Positions 11,201 to 57,776 of a DNA stretch of 64,000 nt are shown here, piece by piece. This DNA comes from Tubulanus polymorphus (Eukaryota > Nemertea > Palaeonemertea > Tubulaniformes > Tubulanidae). The first letter of the stretch is position 1. Every line of letters begins with the position of its first letter. The notes below the pieces were generated by a model, which was given only the letters and a program-made list of their open reading frames with translations, was not told the origin of the DNA and did no database searches. Made by a program: the position numbers and the translations under genes. The stretch lies in contig NC_134026.1 of the NCBI RefSeq assembly GCF_964204645.1, positions 4,216,001 to 4,280,000 of the forward strand, given 5' to 3'.

Positions 11201-14200
11201 AGAATGGATCAAGAAAGAAAGGTTGCCATCATTCCTGGAAAGTGACTGCTATATGGAGTACCGTCTAGCCAAACTCGTGTCTCAATCCAAACTATATGGC
11301 AAAAATGGAGAAATAGTGACGATGAGAATTCATGACATTCCCCGTCCAAGAAAACCACGTAATAGCGAAATTGAGGCGAAGCGTGAAGCTTCAGAACGTG
11401 AAAAATTAATCAAGGACTGTTATGTTTCAATGGGTAATGCTTCCTCCACTGAAACTGAAGTGTGGGTTTCTCAAGCAAGATTACAGCAGAAGTCATATAC
11501 AATTACAACCTCTTCTATCAGGCCCAGCAGTGCTGTACAGCCATCAGCCTTCCGTCGAGTGAACAGCGCTAGACCAAAAAGTGCCTTTTCTTTAGTTGAA
11601 AGTTCACGTGATAGTGGCTACAGCAGTCCGACAAAAAGTCTCATGGGAAGTTATGCTACAATGGGAAGCAGAAGTCTATCAGATATGAGTGAAGAAATGT
11701 CTTCGAGTCGGGTGTTTGAACAGGTGAAACCATTGACCCCTCGGCCTTCGGAAACAGTTTGTGTAACGGCAGAAGATGATATTTCTGCACAGGCCAACCA
11801 CAGTCTAATATTCCTCGAGCCACAAAATGTTGTTGGAACTGGCGATACCGATGCAGATGATGAAGATGATGAGGAAGAAACTCTGCCAAAATTGGCGGAA
11901 GAGGAGCAAAGCAGCGATACAGAAGCTGATGCTGAAGTTGCAAATGTTACAGCTGTGACAAACAAACCAAAATCAGTTTCTTTCGACCGGCCTGCAAAAA
12001 AGAAGGTAACCATAGCTGAACCTGAACCACAACTCGGCGAAGCAGAGCCGGAACTTGAAAGATTTGATATTACAAATGCTGATCTCAATGACCCTCACTT
12101 GTTTTTCAATATTGATGATTTGGGTGCAGTTATTGTCGGTACTGTGCTTAAATTTTCAATCTCAAAGCTTACTGGATTTGATGCGGGAACTGTAGCTAAA
12201 TTAAAACAAGTAAGAACTGTTTTTCCTGATCCTAAATACAAGAATTTTACGTACGATGACTTGGATCAATCGTCATACTGTCAGATCGACTTAGTCCAGG
12301 CTTTAAAACTTGGACGTGAGACTGTGCAGTCGAAACAGGTGTCAATTATGAAAGGAAAAAAAGCTGATAGCGACGAAGACAGTCTACTCGATAGTGAAGA
12401 AGATTTTGAAGAAGACCAGGACTTATTCTTCAGGCGACATAAAGTAAAACATTATGAACTGACGAATCGTAAAGGAATTCAACAGTTTGTGAAATTTCTG
12501 AAAGGCAAACTTGGAGATAGGTGCTGGAATTTCTGGATTGATATAGATAAAGCTAGATTCATGAGTACAGAAGAGGAAAAGAACCTGTAAGTTAGATAGA
12601 ATAATAGTACTTCATATGTACATGTCCTGATAAAAAGTAGATAATTCATAATATTAACTTCTTTAGGTACATGATATCAATGAGAGAAAAGTTTCATAAT
12701 ACTGGTTCACTGCTCGAACTTCCAAATGAGATGAAAGTATGTTTAGGACTATGCGAACCTTCAAATTGGACAATTGAAAAGTTACTGAATGTTCAGAGTA
12801 AAATGGCAGAATCATTAGTGCTTTATTGGTAAGCTATTTTCTTGTCACAGTCAAGAAAACAAGATACTTTGAAACAAAGTAATTTGTATACGTGTACTTA
12901 TCAATTCCAATTCCAGGGGTCCGCGGTTTTTGTTGAAGCAAAACTTAGATTCGGATGAGAAAGCTAGCCAATTGGTTAAGAAGTTAGTCCAACCTAGTAA
13001 AATCGGCCATCACTCTTATCCAAACCCACCAGTTGCCACATTACTACCACTCAGACCGAAGACATGTGCTCCCCGTATTCGCAATGGTATAGATATCACT
13101 GCCAAAAAGCCTGATGTTGTTATTACAGATGCTATTAAGGTATTTTGATTATATTAGTTTTTTCATCATCTGGATTATTTCAAAATGATTCTATAAATTC
13201 TCCATTATCATTTCTTCAGGTGCCTTCAAATCATCAAGCGATGCCAGATGTCCCTAAAACTGCACCCCTTACGGGTTTGAAACGTAAATATCATCCATCT
13301 TCATTGGACTTTGCTAGAAACTGGATTCCGGGACAAAAGCCTCAGCCTCCTAAAACAGAAGCAATGAAGAAGAAACCATTCGACGATGAGAGAAGTTTAA
13401 TCTCGCCAGCATTAAGAAGTGATGCTGGTACAATTCCTGCTTACACCCCGTCACTTCGGCCATCAAGTGCCTATAGGTAGATTGTGGTCAAATTTCTCCC
13501 GTTTTGAGAGCTCATCTTTTTAAAGTATCTGTCTAACATTTGATTATAGGATATGTCAATTTTTTGTGGAACATTAACACGGTACAATATCATAAAATGA
13601 TTATTGATGTTAAAAAAATTTCAGTGCTTCGGTGTCTCAGAAAGGCAGATTTACGAACCAAGATTATGAAACACAATCTTCGCGCAGGAAAAACTCAGGG
13701 GTGCCAAGTCATCACAGTAGCCGTCCGTCATCAGCGCCATCACATCCGTCCAAAGAACCGACCCAGGAAAGTTCCGTTTTCTTCGGCGGTGTAAGGCTGG
13801 AAGCTATGTTGCAAGCATTAGGAAATGAAGGAAAATCTGGTGCTTTTTTCAAGAAATATGTCTCTGCAACTGGAAATCAGGTAGAATAGAATGTTTTGTA
13901 TTCTCTCAGAGGACATGAACGATGTAAAATTTGAATTTGTCACTGTCGGTCCACGTTTATTTGAATGTGGTCTATTGTCTGACTTCATTAGATATGGTGT
14001 AATTGTCTGGATTTCTGGAACGAGCTCCAGAATTATCATCAGATGTTTTACCATGATGTCATCGACCAATTCCACCTCGAAAAAAAATCTCAGGTATTGT
14101 AACCGATGAAATGGTTCAAAACATGATTAGGGTTGCCACTTACCTGGAAATCAGGGAAAGGTCAGGGAATTTTGTAAAATAGCTTAAAAATTCAGGGAAA

Positions 14201-17200
14201 TTCGTTGAGATTGCCGTATCGCATGTAAAATCAAACAGTTTCCATCCATGTTTTATGTATTTGATTGTGTTAATTGATTGGATTCTTAGCAGATTGAGTC
14301 AGGGAAAAACAATGTACGTGTCGGGGAATAGTCGGGAAAAAGTCAAATCAAAGTGCCCTCCCTGATGAAAATGTACTAAAAACTATATCAGAGATTGAAG
14401 GGTTATCAAACTTGGCTGCTGGACTATGAAAACTCCATATCTGTAATTTTTGTCTTTTTTCCTATCATAGGCAATATATTCCCGATATGTGGTGGATGGA
14501 GCCGACCGTCCAATAAATTGTGATCCAGATGTTAAAAAAGACATTGCTCAACAAATTCTCCCTCCATACGAGGAACTTTTTGACCGCGCGGAAGAATATG
14601 TGCTCACTGTTTTACATGAAGCTTGGCAGCAGATAAATTCAGTTGATTCGGCTACATTTGAAAAGGTAATATTCTAACAGTCTATTGAATTCTGTGTTGA
14701 TTTCTGGTGCTACAAAGAAGATAAAGTTATTAGGAAACATTCTTATCCCGTCATTTTTAGATTGAATTGATTGAAATCAAACGACATTTGGAAACCAAAA
14801 ACAAGTATGTCCTGAACCTTCAGCGAAGTGGCCTTATACGACAGGTATGAAAATACATATGACTTGGAATTAATGATGTAGAACTATATGATTAAATGGG
14901 TTAATGAATTCTTTTTGATTTGATTTCCTATAGAGAAGCATCACTCCTGAAGATCCGATGGAAGGTTATGAAGACCCTGTGTATGATCCAAGTTTGTTTG
15001 ACAGGATCCCCCCTGAATTTCATGAATTCACACTCGATAAACTTGTCTACAATCGCATTGAGTTGGAACATTTCCGTCAATTCCTGGCCGAGAATTACGC
15101 AAGCATGGATCTCATGTGCTGGATGGACATCGAAGCATTTCGAAGGATTCCCCACACCGAGGAATTGCGCCGGGATGCTAAAGCTAAAGATATTCGTGCC
15201 AAATATTTGACGAAGAAATATTTCTTCGGACCAAACAGCCCTGCTGGGAAAGCTGGTCAAGAGAAGGTATGTTGTGATGTTCTACTCATTATTGGTAGTT
15301 TGTTGTCGGCTGATAGTTTGTTGGTATTTATTTGGCTTTTCATGTTTCAAGTGTGCTTAATCCGTGAGAAATTACAAATTTGAACATTTTCATGTAGGTC
15401 ATGGCAGCTGGTGGTGGATGGGGAAAATTGTTACAAGAGCGTCCCCCTACTCAAGTAATGCTTGATACTCAGAAGTATGTCGGAATGAGATTAGAAAAGA
15501 AATGGTTACCATTGTTCCTCATTACGGAGGAATTTGCCGAACGCCAGAAGCCATCGGTTGGAATGGATGATGTCGTAGATGATGTTTTACTTCAACGCAA
15601 GAAGAAATCTGCTGCGGTTATGAAGGTAGATACTTCAATCTTGAGAGAATGGTTTGAAATGTATTTAGATGTGAATTTATAAGCGAAATTCATTATTTCA
15701 GATGCTTGAAAGTAAGTGGGTGTCTTCATCTAAGGACATTATAACATTCAGGAAGGCTTTGAATAATCCGATGACGTCGCTTCAGTTCCGACGTTATGTT
15801 TCAATCAAAGGAGATTCTTTGGAAAATGATGTTCTTTTCTGGCTAGAAGTGCAGCGATACAAGGTTAGCCTATCGGATTTATTTGTTGCGAGTGAATAAT
15901 ACCATTTACAAGCTGTTAACATAGCATGCGTTTCGTTATTTCAGGATCTTCACCACCAACATTCTGAAGAGGTTGATATATTCACGAAAGTTAATGCCAT
16001 TATCAATTGTTTCATCGATTCACAAATTCCCCCGAGTCTACAAATTGATATACCAGAAGAGCAAGCAGAGAAAATTCTTGATAAACGAAAGGAATGCGGC
16101 CCATACTTATTTAGAGAGGCTCAGGTTGGTATTTTCAAAAAGGTTGAGTTGGATGTAACTGTTAAGTATACATTACTAGTTTACGCGTCTATCAATATGA
16201 TGAAACTCATTCTGTTTTTATTTGCAGCTGACTGTCTTCCGAATTCTATTTGGTCACTGGAATGATTTCAGCAACTACCGCAGCAATTTGACGGCTGATA
16301 AAGTTTTGCCAACGATAGAACGTCAGCGACGGAGAGCGAAATTACGCCAGAGGGCTGAAAATAAACATCTTGAAGAACTAAAAGAAAAGGTGAAGTAACA
16401 GTTGTATTTTCTTGTGTTGAATTCAATTGTATCGCTGTTGGATAGGTCTGATTCATTGAAATTTGTGTTCTACCCTAGTTCATATATCCGGAGAATTTAG
16501 ATTTCATACATTTTCTCTACACAGGAAGAGCTTGAGCGAGCTCGGAAAGAAAGGGATGAAGATACATTTGCGGATCCATTTGGTGAGGACAGAGAAGATG
16601 AAGGTGATAAGTCTGGCAAAGAAAAACTGTCTTGGACATATTCTCAGTACCTGCAAGCTTTGGATCAGGAAGAAACATTGAATAATGTCGATGAGAGCAC
16701 TTTCAGTACAGTATCGGAGCAAATGCAAATTGCAGGTTTGCACAAATTTGAGAAACCTACAGAAATTATGAGAACTTTGTATGGATGTTACCAATAATTG
16801 GTTTGTCTTTCAGCATCTGTGAAGAGCAGTCAAGTTGACCAAATGTCATCAGTGATTAATGAAAAGAAGAACAGGTAGACAACATACACATAGACAATGA
16901 ATTATCGTTACTACCGTAAACCTTGCATAAGTCGGATCTTTTGGAATCGAGAAAATTCCTCCAACTTAGAAAAAGTCCCACTTTGAATAAATCGGATTTA
17001 TTTCCAGCCTTTTTTAGAAAACTACGACTTGAGAATTTAATATCTGTCAACGGAAAAGTTGAATCAACATCTACGAGAAATGACTTAAAGACACGGAAAT
17101 ATTTCGGGTTTATTTTTCTGTTCTAATATACTAACTACAACTAAAATAACGAATGATGATATTTATTGTCGATTTCAAGTCAGGGTTTGAACAGGGAAGA

Positions 17201-18260
17201 TATCAAACTGCAAAGGGAAGAAAATGGCACGCCAATTTCCGGTGAGGGATTTAAACTGATCTTTTATTTTGGGACCATGAAAAGTACTACGAGGCGAATT
17301 TCCAACTTCCTGAAAATCCGACTTTGGAATCTAAATTTCTTTGAAGAAAATTAGGAAAAATCGGTAACATTCATCCGATATAAGTGCTTATCCGATTTCG
17401 CCGAATGACTTACCTACGCAAGGTTTACTATACTAGTGTCTGTAATAGATATATCGATAATTGATATGATTGATAAATCAGATTTTCTCTTTACAGTCGA
17501 GGTTTGACATCGCCAAGTGGTAGCAAACGATCAAGTGTACATACTGGTGTGTACAACTCTAGATTATGACTATATAATCTCTATATTGAATTATTTTCAT
17601 ATAGATTGTCATTTTGTTGATAATAAAGTTGAATTATTTTCTTATAAATTGTCATTTTAGCCAGAAGATCAAGCACATCGAGAAAACTATCCGGCCCTCT
17701 TCAAGCATAGATGTCTAAAACCTTGTGCCATTGACATACATGTAATTAGTGGAGCGACAAATCTTTATTGGTACATGCACTTGTAAATGTCATTTGTGCA
17801 TGTCACTGTACATAACCATATAAAAGCTATCCGTCCTTAGTAACCGGATGTTTTGATAATTGATACCAGCTTATCTTTCCATGTTGATTGCCAACTTAAG
17901 ATATGTATCATTGTGTAACATCTACAGTTTAACTTATAAACTATGTAATTTCTGTAATTTTCTATTCTGTTCAAAGCCATAAAGCAACCTGTGATAGATT
18001 CTCTTGTAACTTGGATTTACTCAGAACTTTTCTTAAAATATATCTAGAAATTTATTTATACATCCTACACTGGTCTTTTTTGTTCATTTAATTTTACATA
18101 AACATCTACAGGACATCGTGGACATAGAGTCTGTTATAGAATCCCATCTGCCAAAACTGCACGAAAAAGATTGCATTCGGGACAAAACGAGCTTCAACAA
18201 TTCATCCATCGTCGACCTATAACTTCCCTATTAAGTGTGACAAAAAGGATCCCTGGTTAG
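8240..18260 (+). CDS. RGS22: regulator of G-protein signalling 22, multi-RGS protein
   Basis: Exons: 8240-8291, 9179-9207, 10672-10734, 10836-11066, 11178-12586, 12667-12828, 12917-13139, 13220-13476, 13625-13880, 13992-14093, 14471-14665, 14761-14844, 14934-15266, 15398-15625, 15702-15863, 15945-16124, 16228-16389, 16525-16735, 16814-16874, 17497-17546 and 18112-18260. All junctions keep phase, giving 1,532 residues against about 1,260 in human. The N-terminus has EDALATDELFVEYFNYYLSL and EWIKKERLPSFLESDCY, hallmarks of RGS22. The 1.4-kb exon 5 adds a long serine-rich and acidic linker, then an RGS-like start (WNFWIDIDKARF). Further RGS modules show in exons 9-11 (LDFWNELQNYHQMF), 13-14 (MDLMCWMDIEAFRR) and 15-17 (LENDVLFWLEVQRYK). 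The protein is expected to bind G-alpha subunits; the family is linked to testis and ciliated cells. The first exon is the least certain: its ATG was chosen only because it splices in phase. The last exon could instead splice on at 18255 to 18369-18406. Confidence 0.9.
8292..10671. other. RGS22 introns 1 and 2
   Basis: Apart from the 29-nt exon 2 at 9179-9207 this is non-coding. A 137-codon plus-strand frame at 8316-8729 is present but has no splice logic or recognisable motif. A short AACTTG tandem (four units) lies at 8495-8517. Nothing else stands out. Confidence 0.55.
14128..14368. repeat. interspersed repeat with recurring TCAGGGAA motif in RGS22 intron 10
   Basis: The motif recurs as AATCAGGGAAAGG, GTCAGGGAATTTT, TTCAGGGAAATTC, GTCAGGGAAAAAC and GTCGGGGAATAGTCGGG within 200 bp, starting after GGGTTGCCACTTACCTGG and ending near CCCTCCCTG. 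Sequences of this type are dispersed in many animal genomes; I cannot assign the class. Confidence 0.45.
16912..17430. mobile_element. MITE-like element in RGS22 intron 19
   Basis: The left end TACCGTAAACCTTGCATAAG is matched, on the complement, by TAGTAAACCTTGCGTAGGTA at the right end. The interior of about 519 bp is rich in short CGGATTT/AAATCCG and AAGTCGGA-type repeats in both orientations and has no transposase frame. The target duplication is not clear (perhaps TA). Confidence 0.5.
17585..17659 (+). repeat. duplicated branch/pyrimidine-tract segment before the alternative RGS22 terminal exon
   Basis: TTGAATTATTTTCATATAGA plus TTGTCATTTT at 17585-17616 is repeated almost exactly at 17629-17658. 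The second copy supplies the ATTTTAG acceptor of the exon at 17661, while the first lacks the AG. Confidence 0.5.
17661..17710 (+). CDS. RGS22: alternative short terminal exon of RGS22
   Basis: After exon 20 (ending in phase 1 at 17546) a proper acceptor ATTTTAG leads to an exon reading ARRSSTSRKLSGPLQA and a TAG at 17708-17710. This yields a 1,499-residue protein with a serine/arginine-rich tail. It competes with the exon at 18112, which also starts in phase 1. The two are exclusive because the shorter one carries a stop and no donor. No strong AATAAA follows it; only variants such as CATAAA near 17980 are present. Confidence 0.5.
18112..18260 (+). CDS. RGS22: long-form terminal exon of RGS22
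   Basis: A pyrimidine-rich acceptor ending ACATCTACAG leads to 47 codons in phase with exon 20, including CYRIPSAKTARKRLHSG, then IHRRPITSLLSVTKRIPG and a TAG at 18258-18260. The basic, well-structured peptide looks constrained. A GTTAGT donor overlaps the stop; using it would join an exon at 18369-18406 (GLGDHLQTTNNK, stop). AATAAA motifs at 18402-18407 and 18582-18587 could serve either form. Confidence 0.6.
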
Positions 18261-18581
18261 TCAATGCGTGCATCAGGAATTCGCCCCACTTTGCAAAGCA
18301 AAACCTTCTGCTTTGGGTTACGGTAGGTTTTCCATAGTAGGGGTTCTCCAGCTGTGTGGAATTTACAGGTTTAGGCGACCACTTGCAGACGACAAACAAC
18401 AAATAAAAGGGCAGGGCGAATACAGACCATGTCGCCCTGCGACTGATAGATTGATTGATTTATACTGGTATTTCCAATTCTGATAGAATGAAATTGAATA
18501 AGATAAAATAGGTTCATATGCTTCATGTGTTTATTGGTTTATATAATGTAAAGGCAAAAGGATTCATACAATATATACAAC

Positions 18582-18587
18582 AATAAA
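18582..18587 (+). terminator. RGS22: polyadenylation signal AATAAA, probable RGS22
   Basis: A canonical hexamer 322 nt after the long-form stop. A nearer AATAAA at 18402-18407 is an alternative. Confidence 0.4.
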
Positions 18588-20760
18588 TAATCTGCACAGA
18601 ATATACACATAATAGGTATAATATAATATATGATATAATGTCAAATCATCAGAAAATATATATGTATATATATAAGATTGTGTAAAGAATGAAGTAAATG
18701 CGTTGTCAAATGAATAGCTGGTGTTTATCTTTTAGTTTTCGCTGGCCATCATTATGCAAAACTGTTAGGTTAGACATATGTAGACACGAAGAAAGAAAAA
18801 ATCAATTTCTAACATACACATAAGAACTTCTTTAAAAATACTGCGCAGTAGATAATAGTACTGCAAAGCCCTCGAAATCTGGTTTTATTACATGGTCAAT
18901 ACGGCGGAGGACAAGCATCTTGATCCAATACAACATATAAGAATTTGTAAGCAAAACGACTAAGGGATGTCTGAATAAAAAGAAATTAATATATCTGCCA
19001 TAATCATTGTTCAATAACCAAATCAATGTTTGTTTCGTAGGAGAGATACAACGGAAACAAACTTATATATATATTGGCTTTAAGATACAGAAGTGTCACT
19101 ACACAGTGTTAGATCAAGTGCGCAAATTTGAAACTCTTATATATATCATCGAGGACCATCACGCGACCAGATTTATTCTAAGAACCAAGCTTAGAGCATT
19201 AAGCACAACTCTCATCGTGAGAGGACCTTCAGATTAGGAGCGAATATCGAATATTTGTCTAAGGGATTAAAATGCAGATGAAAGATTCTCGAGTATTTCG
19301 TCTTCTTCTGAACTGTGCATTGTATGTACACAAATATCTATCTAACTATCTATATATATATATATATATATATATACATGTTTACAATACTATTTACAAA
19401 ACTATTTACGATAACGATAATGGAATGAAATCATCGTAATGAGAATATCAACAACGGCAGTGAATGCCTGTGTGCACGCAAGCAAGTTTATAAGCGATTT
19501 TATCACAAACAATTATTTTAAGAGATCATGATTATTCTCTCCTTGAATAAAGAATTCCGTGACACCAAGTCATAATAGGTACACACCAATATGCAACGTA
19601 CATCGGTTGGAATAATTGATTCCAGTCACTAACCAGGATTGCCAGACTTGAATTTGGGACCATGATGTCTAAGACATAGCTCGGATACCGCAAGAAATAA
19701 ACTCGAAACACGAAACACGTGTTCGATGATCCGGTTCGCCCGCAAACTGACAGCGAAATAATCATTTCGATAAACCGTGTTTTGTATTTCGCAGTAACGC
19801 ACACAGTCGTGACAAAATGTGCGCTTTAGGCTTAAGACATGAACCATGGCCAAAGATCATCAAAAAACCTTATGTATATATAGAATTTATCAATTAACAA
19901 CACAAATCAATAGATCTTGAGCAAAACAACAACATAAAAAATTACAAAGTAGATTAACATTAGATATAACCTGTTCATTGACCACCCGCAGTTTTCCACT
20001 CTCAAATTGTACGATGATGATTAAGAATTGAACATTAGGCTATGCCAAATATTCGATAGTCTGCTCAAAGTACCCAACCCAGGTAAAAATTCCCCTTCTC
20101 AGCAACACTTTTTCTTAACCATTCTATCTACTGTAAATTGTGTAAAAGTAAACAATCCATTTTACAATTTGTATCACAGCCGACGTGCATCTCGTGTGTT
20201 TAATTTCATATATATCATTTTTGCTAGCAAAATATCACAAAGCGATATAGTTTTCTTTCCGAATTACGACTCGCGTATCGGTACCAAACATCACGCAACA
20301 CTAAAACTAACATGAGTATTTGAAATACTTTAATTGTAATATTGGAACGCATCTCGAACATCGCGATCGTAATTCAATCGTATAGGATGAATCTAAATTC
20401 ATCCTCCGGAGAATAAGTTCTGGGTAAGTTTATACCTCTCGGATTAAAAGAGAGAATTCTCATCTATCGGATGAATTTTTGGTAACAAGAAATAAATCTG
20501 AAATGATAATGTCGAAATAAAAATGGCCCCAGTGTAATAAAGTAAATAAGTAACATAACAGAGTTTTGCAGGCACAGCGTTGCGTGACAGCACTTTCAAT
20601 AACAGATAAAGTTCATAGTTCAATAGGTAAGTCATATATCTTTTCATATTGCTTGTAAAACATATTACACATTCGTGCATTTTCGACATCTATCTATCTA
20701 CGTATATATGTATGTAGATTATCTATTTGTATATGTCTATCATGTAAGCATTATTTGCTT

Positions 20761-20766
20761 TTTATT
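20761..20766 (-). terminator. OTOF: polyadenylation signal AATAAA of otoferlin
   Basis: The plus strand reads tttatt. It is the first minus-strand AATAAA after the otoferlin stop (21291-21289), implying a 3' UTR of roughly 550 nt. Confidence 0.45.
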
Positions 20767-21288
20767 TGTTCCCAGCTCTTGATTATATAAGGGCTTTTTG
20801 TTTGTTTTTTTTTCCGGTTAACACGGTCGTGCAAACACTTCTTTAGTGTGTATAAGTTGTTATAATAAGATGTTACAATGGCTGAAACATACCTGTGACC
20901 ATGGCCGATAGGAAATTTGGATCACAAAACATAAATACGTGCACAGATCTACTCAGACTCGATTGTTGCAAAAAGTAAATCCATCATTTTTAGTATGAAC
21001 AGAAATTGGATCATTAACACAACCTAGTAACTTATCAGCCAGACGCTGATTCTCTTCCGAGAGAAAGCGAGAATTGCCCATCACATATTATGAGAAAATC
21101 ATCGGAAACATGGAAAATAATCATTTCTAGATTGTCTTCAGATTGAATTTTGAACAAATACATTGTGCTTAATAAGTACCTTGTAATGTAAAGTCTAGTA
21201 TACATTGTGGTCGAATATACAAGGAATAATAAGGTGCAAAACACTCGTCAGATGTGAAATATATACAAAACACTTTGTTTTTATGCAT

Positions 21289-54459
<33,171 letters not shown>

Positions 54460-57400
54460 CTAGAAAAAATCGAATACGAAACTAGTCAATCTTTTATTAA
54501 AGATACTTGGTGGCGACAACGCGTAGGCGGCTATTAGCCGGGCAGAGACATTAACTGGATAGCAAATGAAACGATCTGGATCAGGGACAATACGGTTAGA
54601 ATTGTCATGGACCTATGAAAACGGCGAAGGAAAAATAAGTTTAGTGTATGAGTGAACGCTGTAATCACGCACATTTACTAATGATTGAAATATGAATAAA
54701 AAATCCTTTCCGTTTCACAAGTTAAAGACTAAAGACATTTAAATGAATATTCAAAACGAAAAAATCAGGCAAAACTATGAAAAAAGAGTTGTTCTTTGAA
54801 AATAATCCGGTCCTGCGGTAATCAACATCCAAGGGTCATATAATGGACAAGGGAAACGTCGCCCATATAAGCATGATGAAATATGCAGCATGTACCACCA
54901 TAAACTACCAATGGCAATGACGTAGTCTACAGAATGTATCTGACACACAATATGCAAACTGAATACAGAAATGGCAGAGTCTAGTAATGCGCATCTATAC
55001 GGACCATACTGCACTGAAAAGTTGTTTTTTCATCCAAGGTTTATTTGATGATATAGAAATAGCCAATGATTCAATGACTATTCCTGTTCTCAAGAAAAAC
55101 AACCTGTTACTCGTATGACAGTTTCAGTCAGATTTCAAGAACGAGAATATCTACATTGGTCATTTCTAGTGGACATAGTGGTGTCATGTTTACGATGTTT
55201 ATAGGAGGGTTCACTTTTAGTAAACAGCTCTGAATACAGTCTCAAGATCATCACCTGGAGCACTATTCCTGAAACAAAAGCATTTCATATCGATAAATGA
55301 TACGCCGTACATTTGATGTTTTCATCAGATGTCTTTTGCCTCGGGAAATCGAGAAAAAAGTAGCTCTGCGCAGCGAATGCGAGGAAGATTCAAATGAGTT
55401 TTGGGACTGTATCATCGATTGTTTATCAACGGCGGATAGAAAGTGTATTTGCCCTTGACGAGACCGGAATGAATTCGATACGATCAATTCGAAGCGGCGA
55501 ACAAGGAATGAATTTCCCTCGTGCGCATCGACTAACTAATGGCTGCCGAATCCATATTACGATGAAGCCGGTGCAATTATTTTTCGTTAATCTGACTTAC
55601 AAATGAACAAGCGTATAAAACAGCACAATCCACCGAACGGTTAATGTAATTGCGCATGAAACTCAGTGATAATTAAAATGCCGTGATGACACAACGGTCG
55701 TAATTGCTTAGATTTCGGACTATAAATAGCATAGGTACTAATGGAGAAACGTATTAGACAGTCGGCTGATATCACATTTCGATATCCAGTAATGAGCAAC
55801 GCGTCTGCGTTGATTGAATATTCGTTTCACGAAATGACGTCAGCAAAACGACAATTGCCGAAACAGATCGATAATGAATTAATTTCATCATCAGCCTTCG
55901 TTCGTGTTGGAATTAAAGTTGACCGATTCCGATTGTTCGAACAATTCCATTAAATCAACAAGTGTGCCAGTATCGATAGGCAGCGATATTTTTAGACAGT
56001 ATTTTATTACTAACGTTTTTGCGTTAAACACTGTATGCCTTCGATGAAACCGAGTAATGTCACCGGCGAGTAATGATACCTCTTCTTGGTGCGCGACTTA
56101 ACGGCAGCATGATACGCCTTTTATGATGTTAAATACCCAGGTGCCGCTAAAAAATGGCATAAACAGATAATAGCGTTGCTGACCTGATACCGGTACGTAC
56201 ATTCAGCGAAATAAAAGGGTTCATTCACGCTGCAAAGGAATTAGACCTTGGAACTTCTCCCATCTTTGGTTACATGCACATTTTGTTAACAACCTACCAA
56301 ATCCTCAATATCCCGTACATCGATAATGGACCCATCCATGGTAATTTGATATACAGCTAATACACAACAGTTCCAAGACATTTTAAACATGGCCAATGTG
56401 TTGAAATTATTTCATCGGCTACAAAGTCATGCGACAGTTTATCACGCAATTCGGTTAACGAATTAATACGCCGCTGATCGGCATCGAGAAATTTAATTAC
56501 GATTTTCGCTTCATGTTCACTGGCATTCGTCTGGATGAACCACGAACGTTGTGAGCGGTTCCCGATGGATGAACGGGTACCTATTAGACTTGAAATTTCG
56601 TTCAGCGAAAATTCAATTTGCAATTATCGCTATCTGTGTAGCCGAACGCAGTGTGTCAGTGTCCCAGCAAATATAGTCAACCGACGGCCAGTTATCTATC
56701 AGACGAACTGATGTAGAAAATAATGAAAAGCCATATAAACTTCAGAAACTCATTACAAGTTCTCAGAGTCAAAATACTAATTTCCTCACGAGCTGATCAA
56801 GCTGAATAGGCTAGACAGTCGAGCAACTGGTTTTATGTCTGTCGATGTTCGATGAGTATGACATAAAAAAAGGTTGGCCACTAAACTTCCCATTTTATCA
56901 TGTCCACTGTATAGCATATTGTTTGTGTATGATGGCTGGTGGTGAGATTTAACTCATCTTAATGAAAGATACCCCTTATTCTAGACTCAGTGCTATAGTT
57001 GCGCGGGTTTATTTGACTGTGTTAGTGTTCTATCGATAGGAATAACCATCGAAGTTGGAGTCCTTGAATAGCCCTGATTGTCGATAAATAATTACAAGTC
57101 GCAATGCTAAATTGTAAACTGACTAAAATATCAAAAGGTCTTAAGGGGCTGGGAGTTAACATCTTTGGAGAAATCATACCGACGATGGGCATAATTACTC
57201 AAAGGTTACACGCAGCAACATCCCTATTGTCTACGTGTGATTGTGTGAGCTCTCTCCTAAAACGTTTTTCGATAACGATCCAATATCATAGCATATGCAA
57301 CCTAATGGAAGCCGCATACGCTCGGGGCATCATTTATTAAGGAATGTTTCGTAGGCGATTTCGTCTTGCTTATCATTCACACGTTGAATGTTATATCAAT

Positions 57401-57776
57401 TATTCGTCTTTGATGTCGATGTACAATGCAAGAGTAACGCAGGCGATTGATCGAGAGAAATGGTGTCGCTCTCGAGCTCGCTGTACCCCGCAAGAAAGGC
57501 AACCTGTTACAGCCTCCCGTGAAAAGAACAATTAGTTTTGATGCTAGAATTGCGCGCGAGTAATTGAAACTCCATTTCTTCTGATTGATCGAATTATGAT
57601 AAAAAAATCATAAGATTTTTATTTTGCTATTCAAATGTAGATACAACATACAACTGAGAACGAAGAGGAGGTTGTGTCGTGATCGAGTCATATGTGATCA
57701 CTTAAAAGCTCAAATTGTTTAAGAAAAAAAAATTTCACATAAAAATGATCTATTCAAATTCATCATTGGTCTCGAA

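Larger units (their letters stand above)
18261..21288. other. convergent intergenic gap and 3' UTRs of RGS22 and otoferlin
   Basis: RGS22 (plus) and otoferlin (minus) converge here. Besides poly(A) signals it holds a (TA)n microsatellite at 19351-19376 preceded by ATCT repeats and a TATC/ATCTA-rich tract near 20690-20740. Short open frames on both strands have no recognisable content. Confidence 0.6.

Noticed and set aside
11651-12088. 145- and 95-codon minus-strand frames opposite RGS22 exon 5
   Set aside because: They are antisense shadows of the serine-rich and acidic coding exon (polyserine from GAT/GAA-rich sequence).
54480-54613. Minus-strand open stretch after a TTTCATAG acceptor just upstream of the first otoferlin exon found
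   Set aside because: Reads DNSNRIVPDPDRFICYP but has no resemblance to ferlin C2A and no donor in phase with the next exon; more likely repeat sequence.
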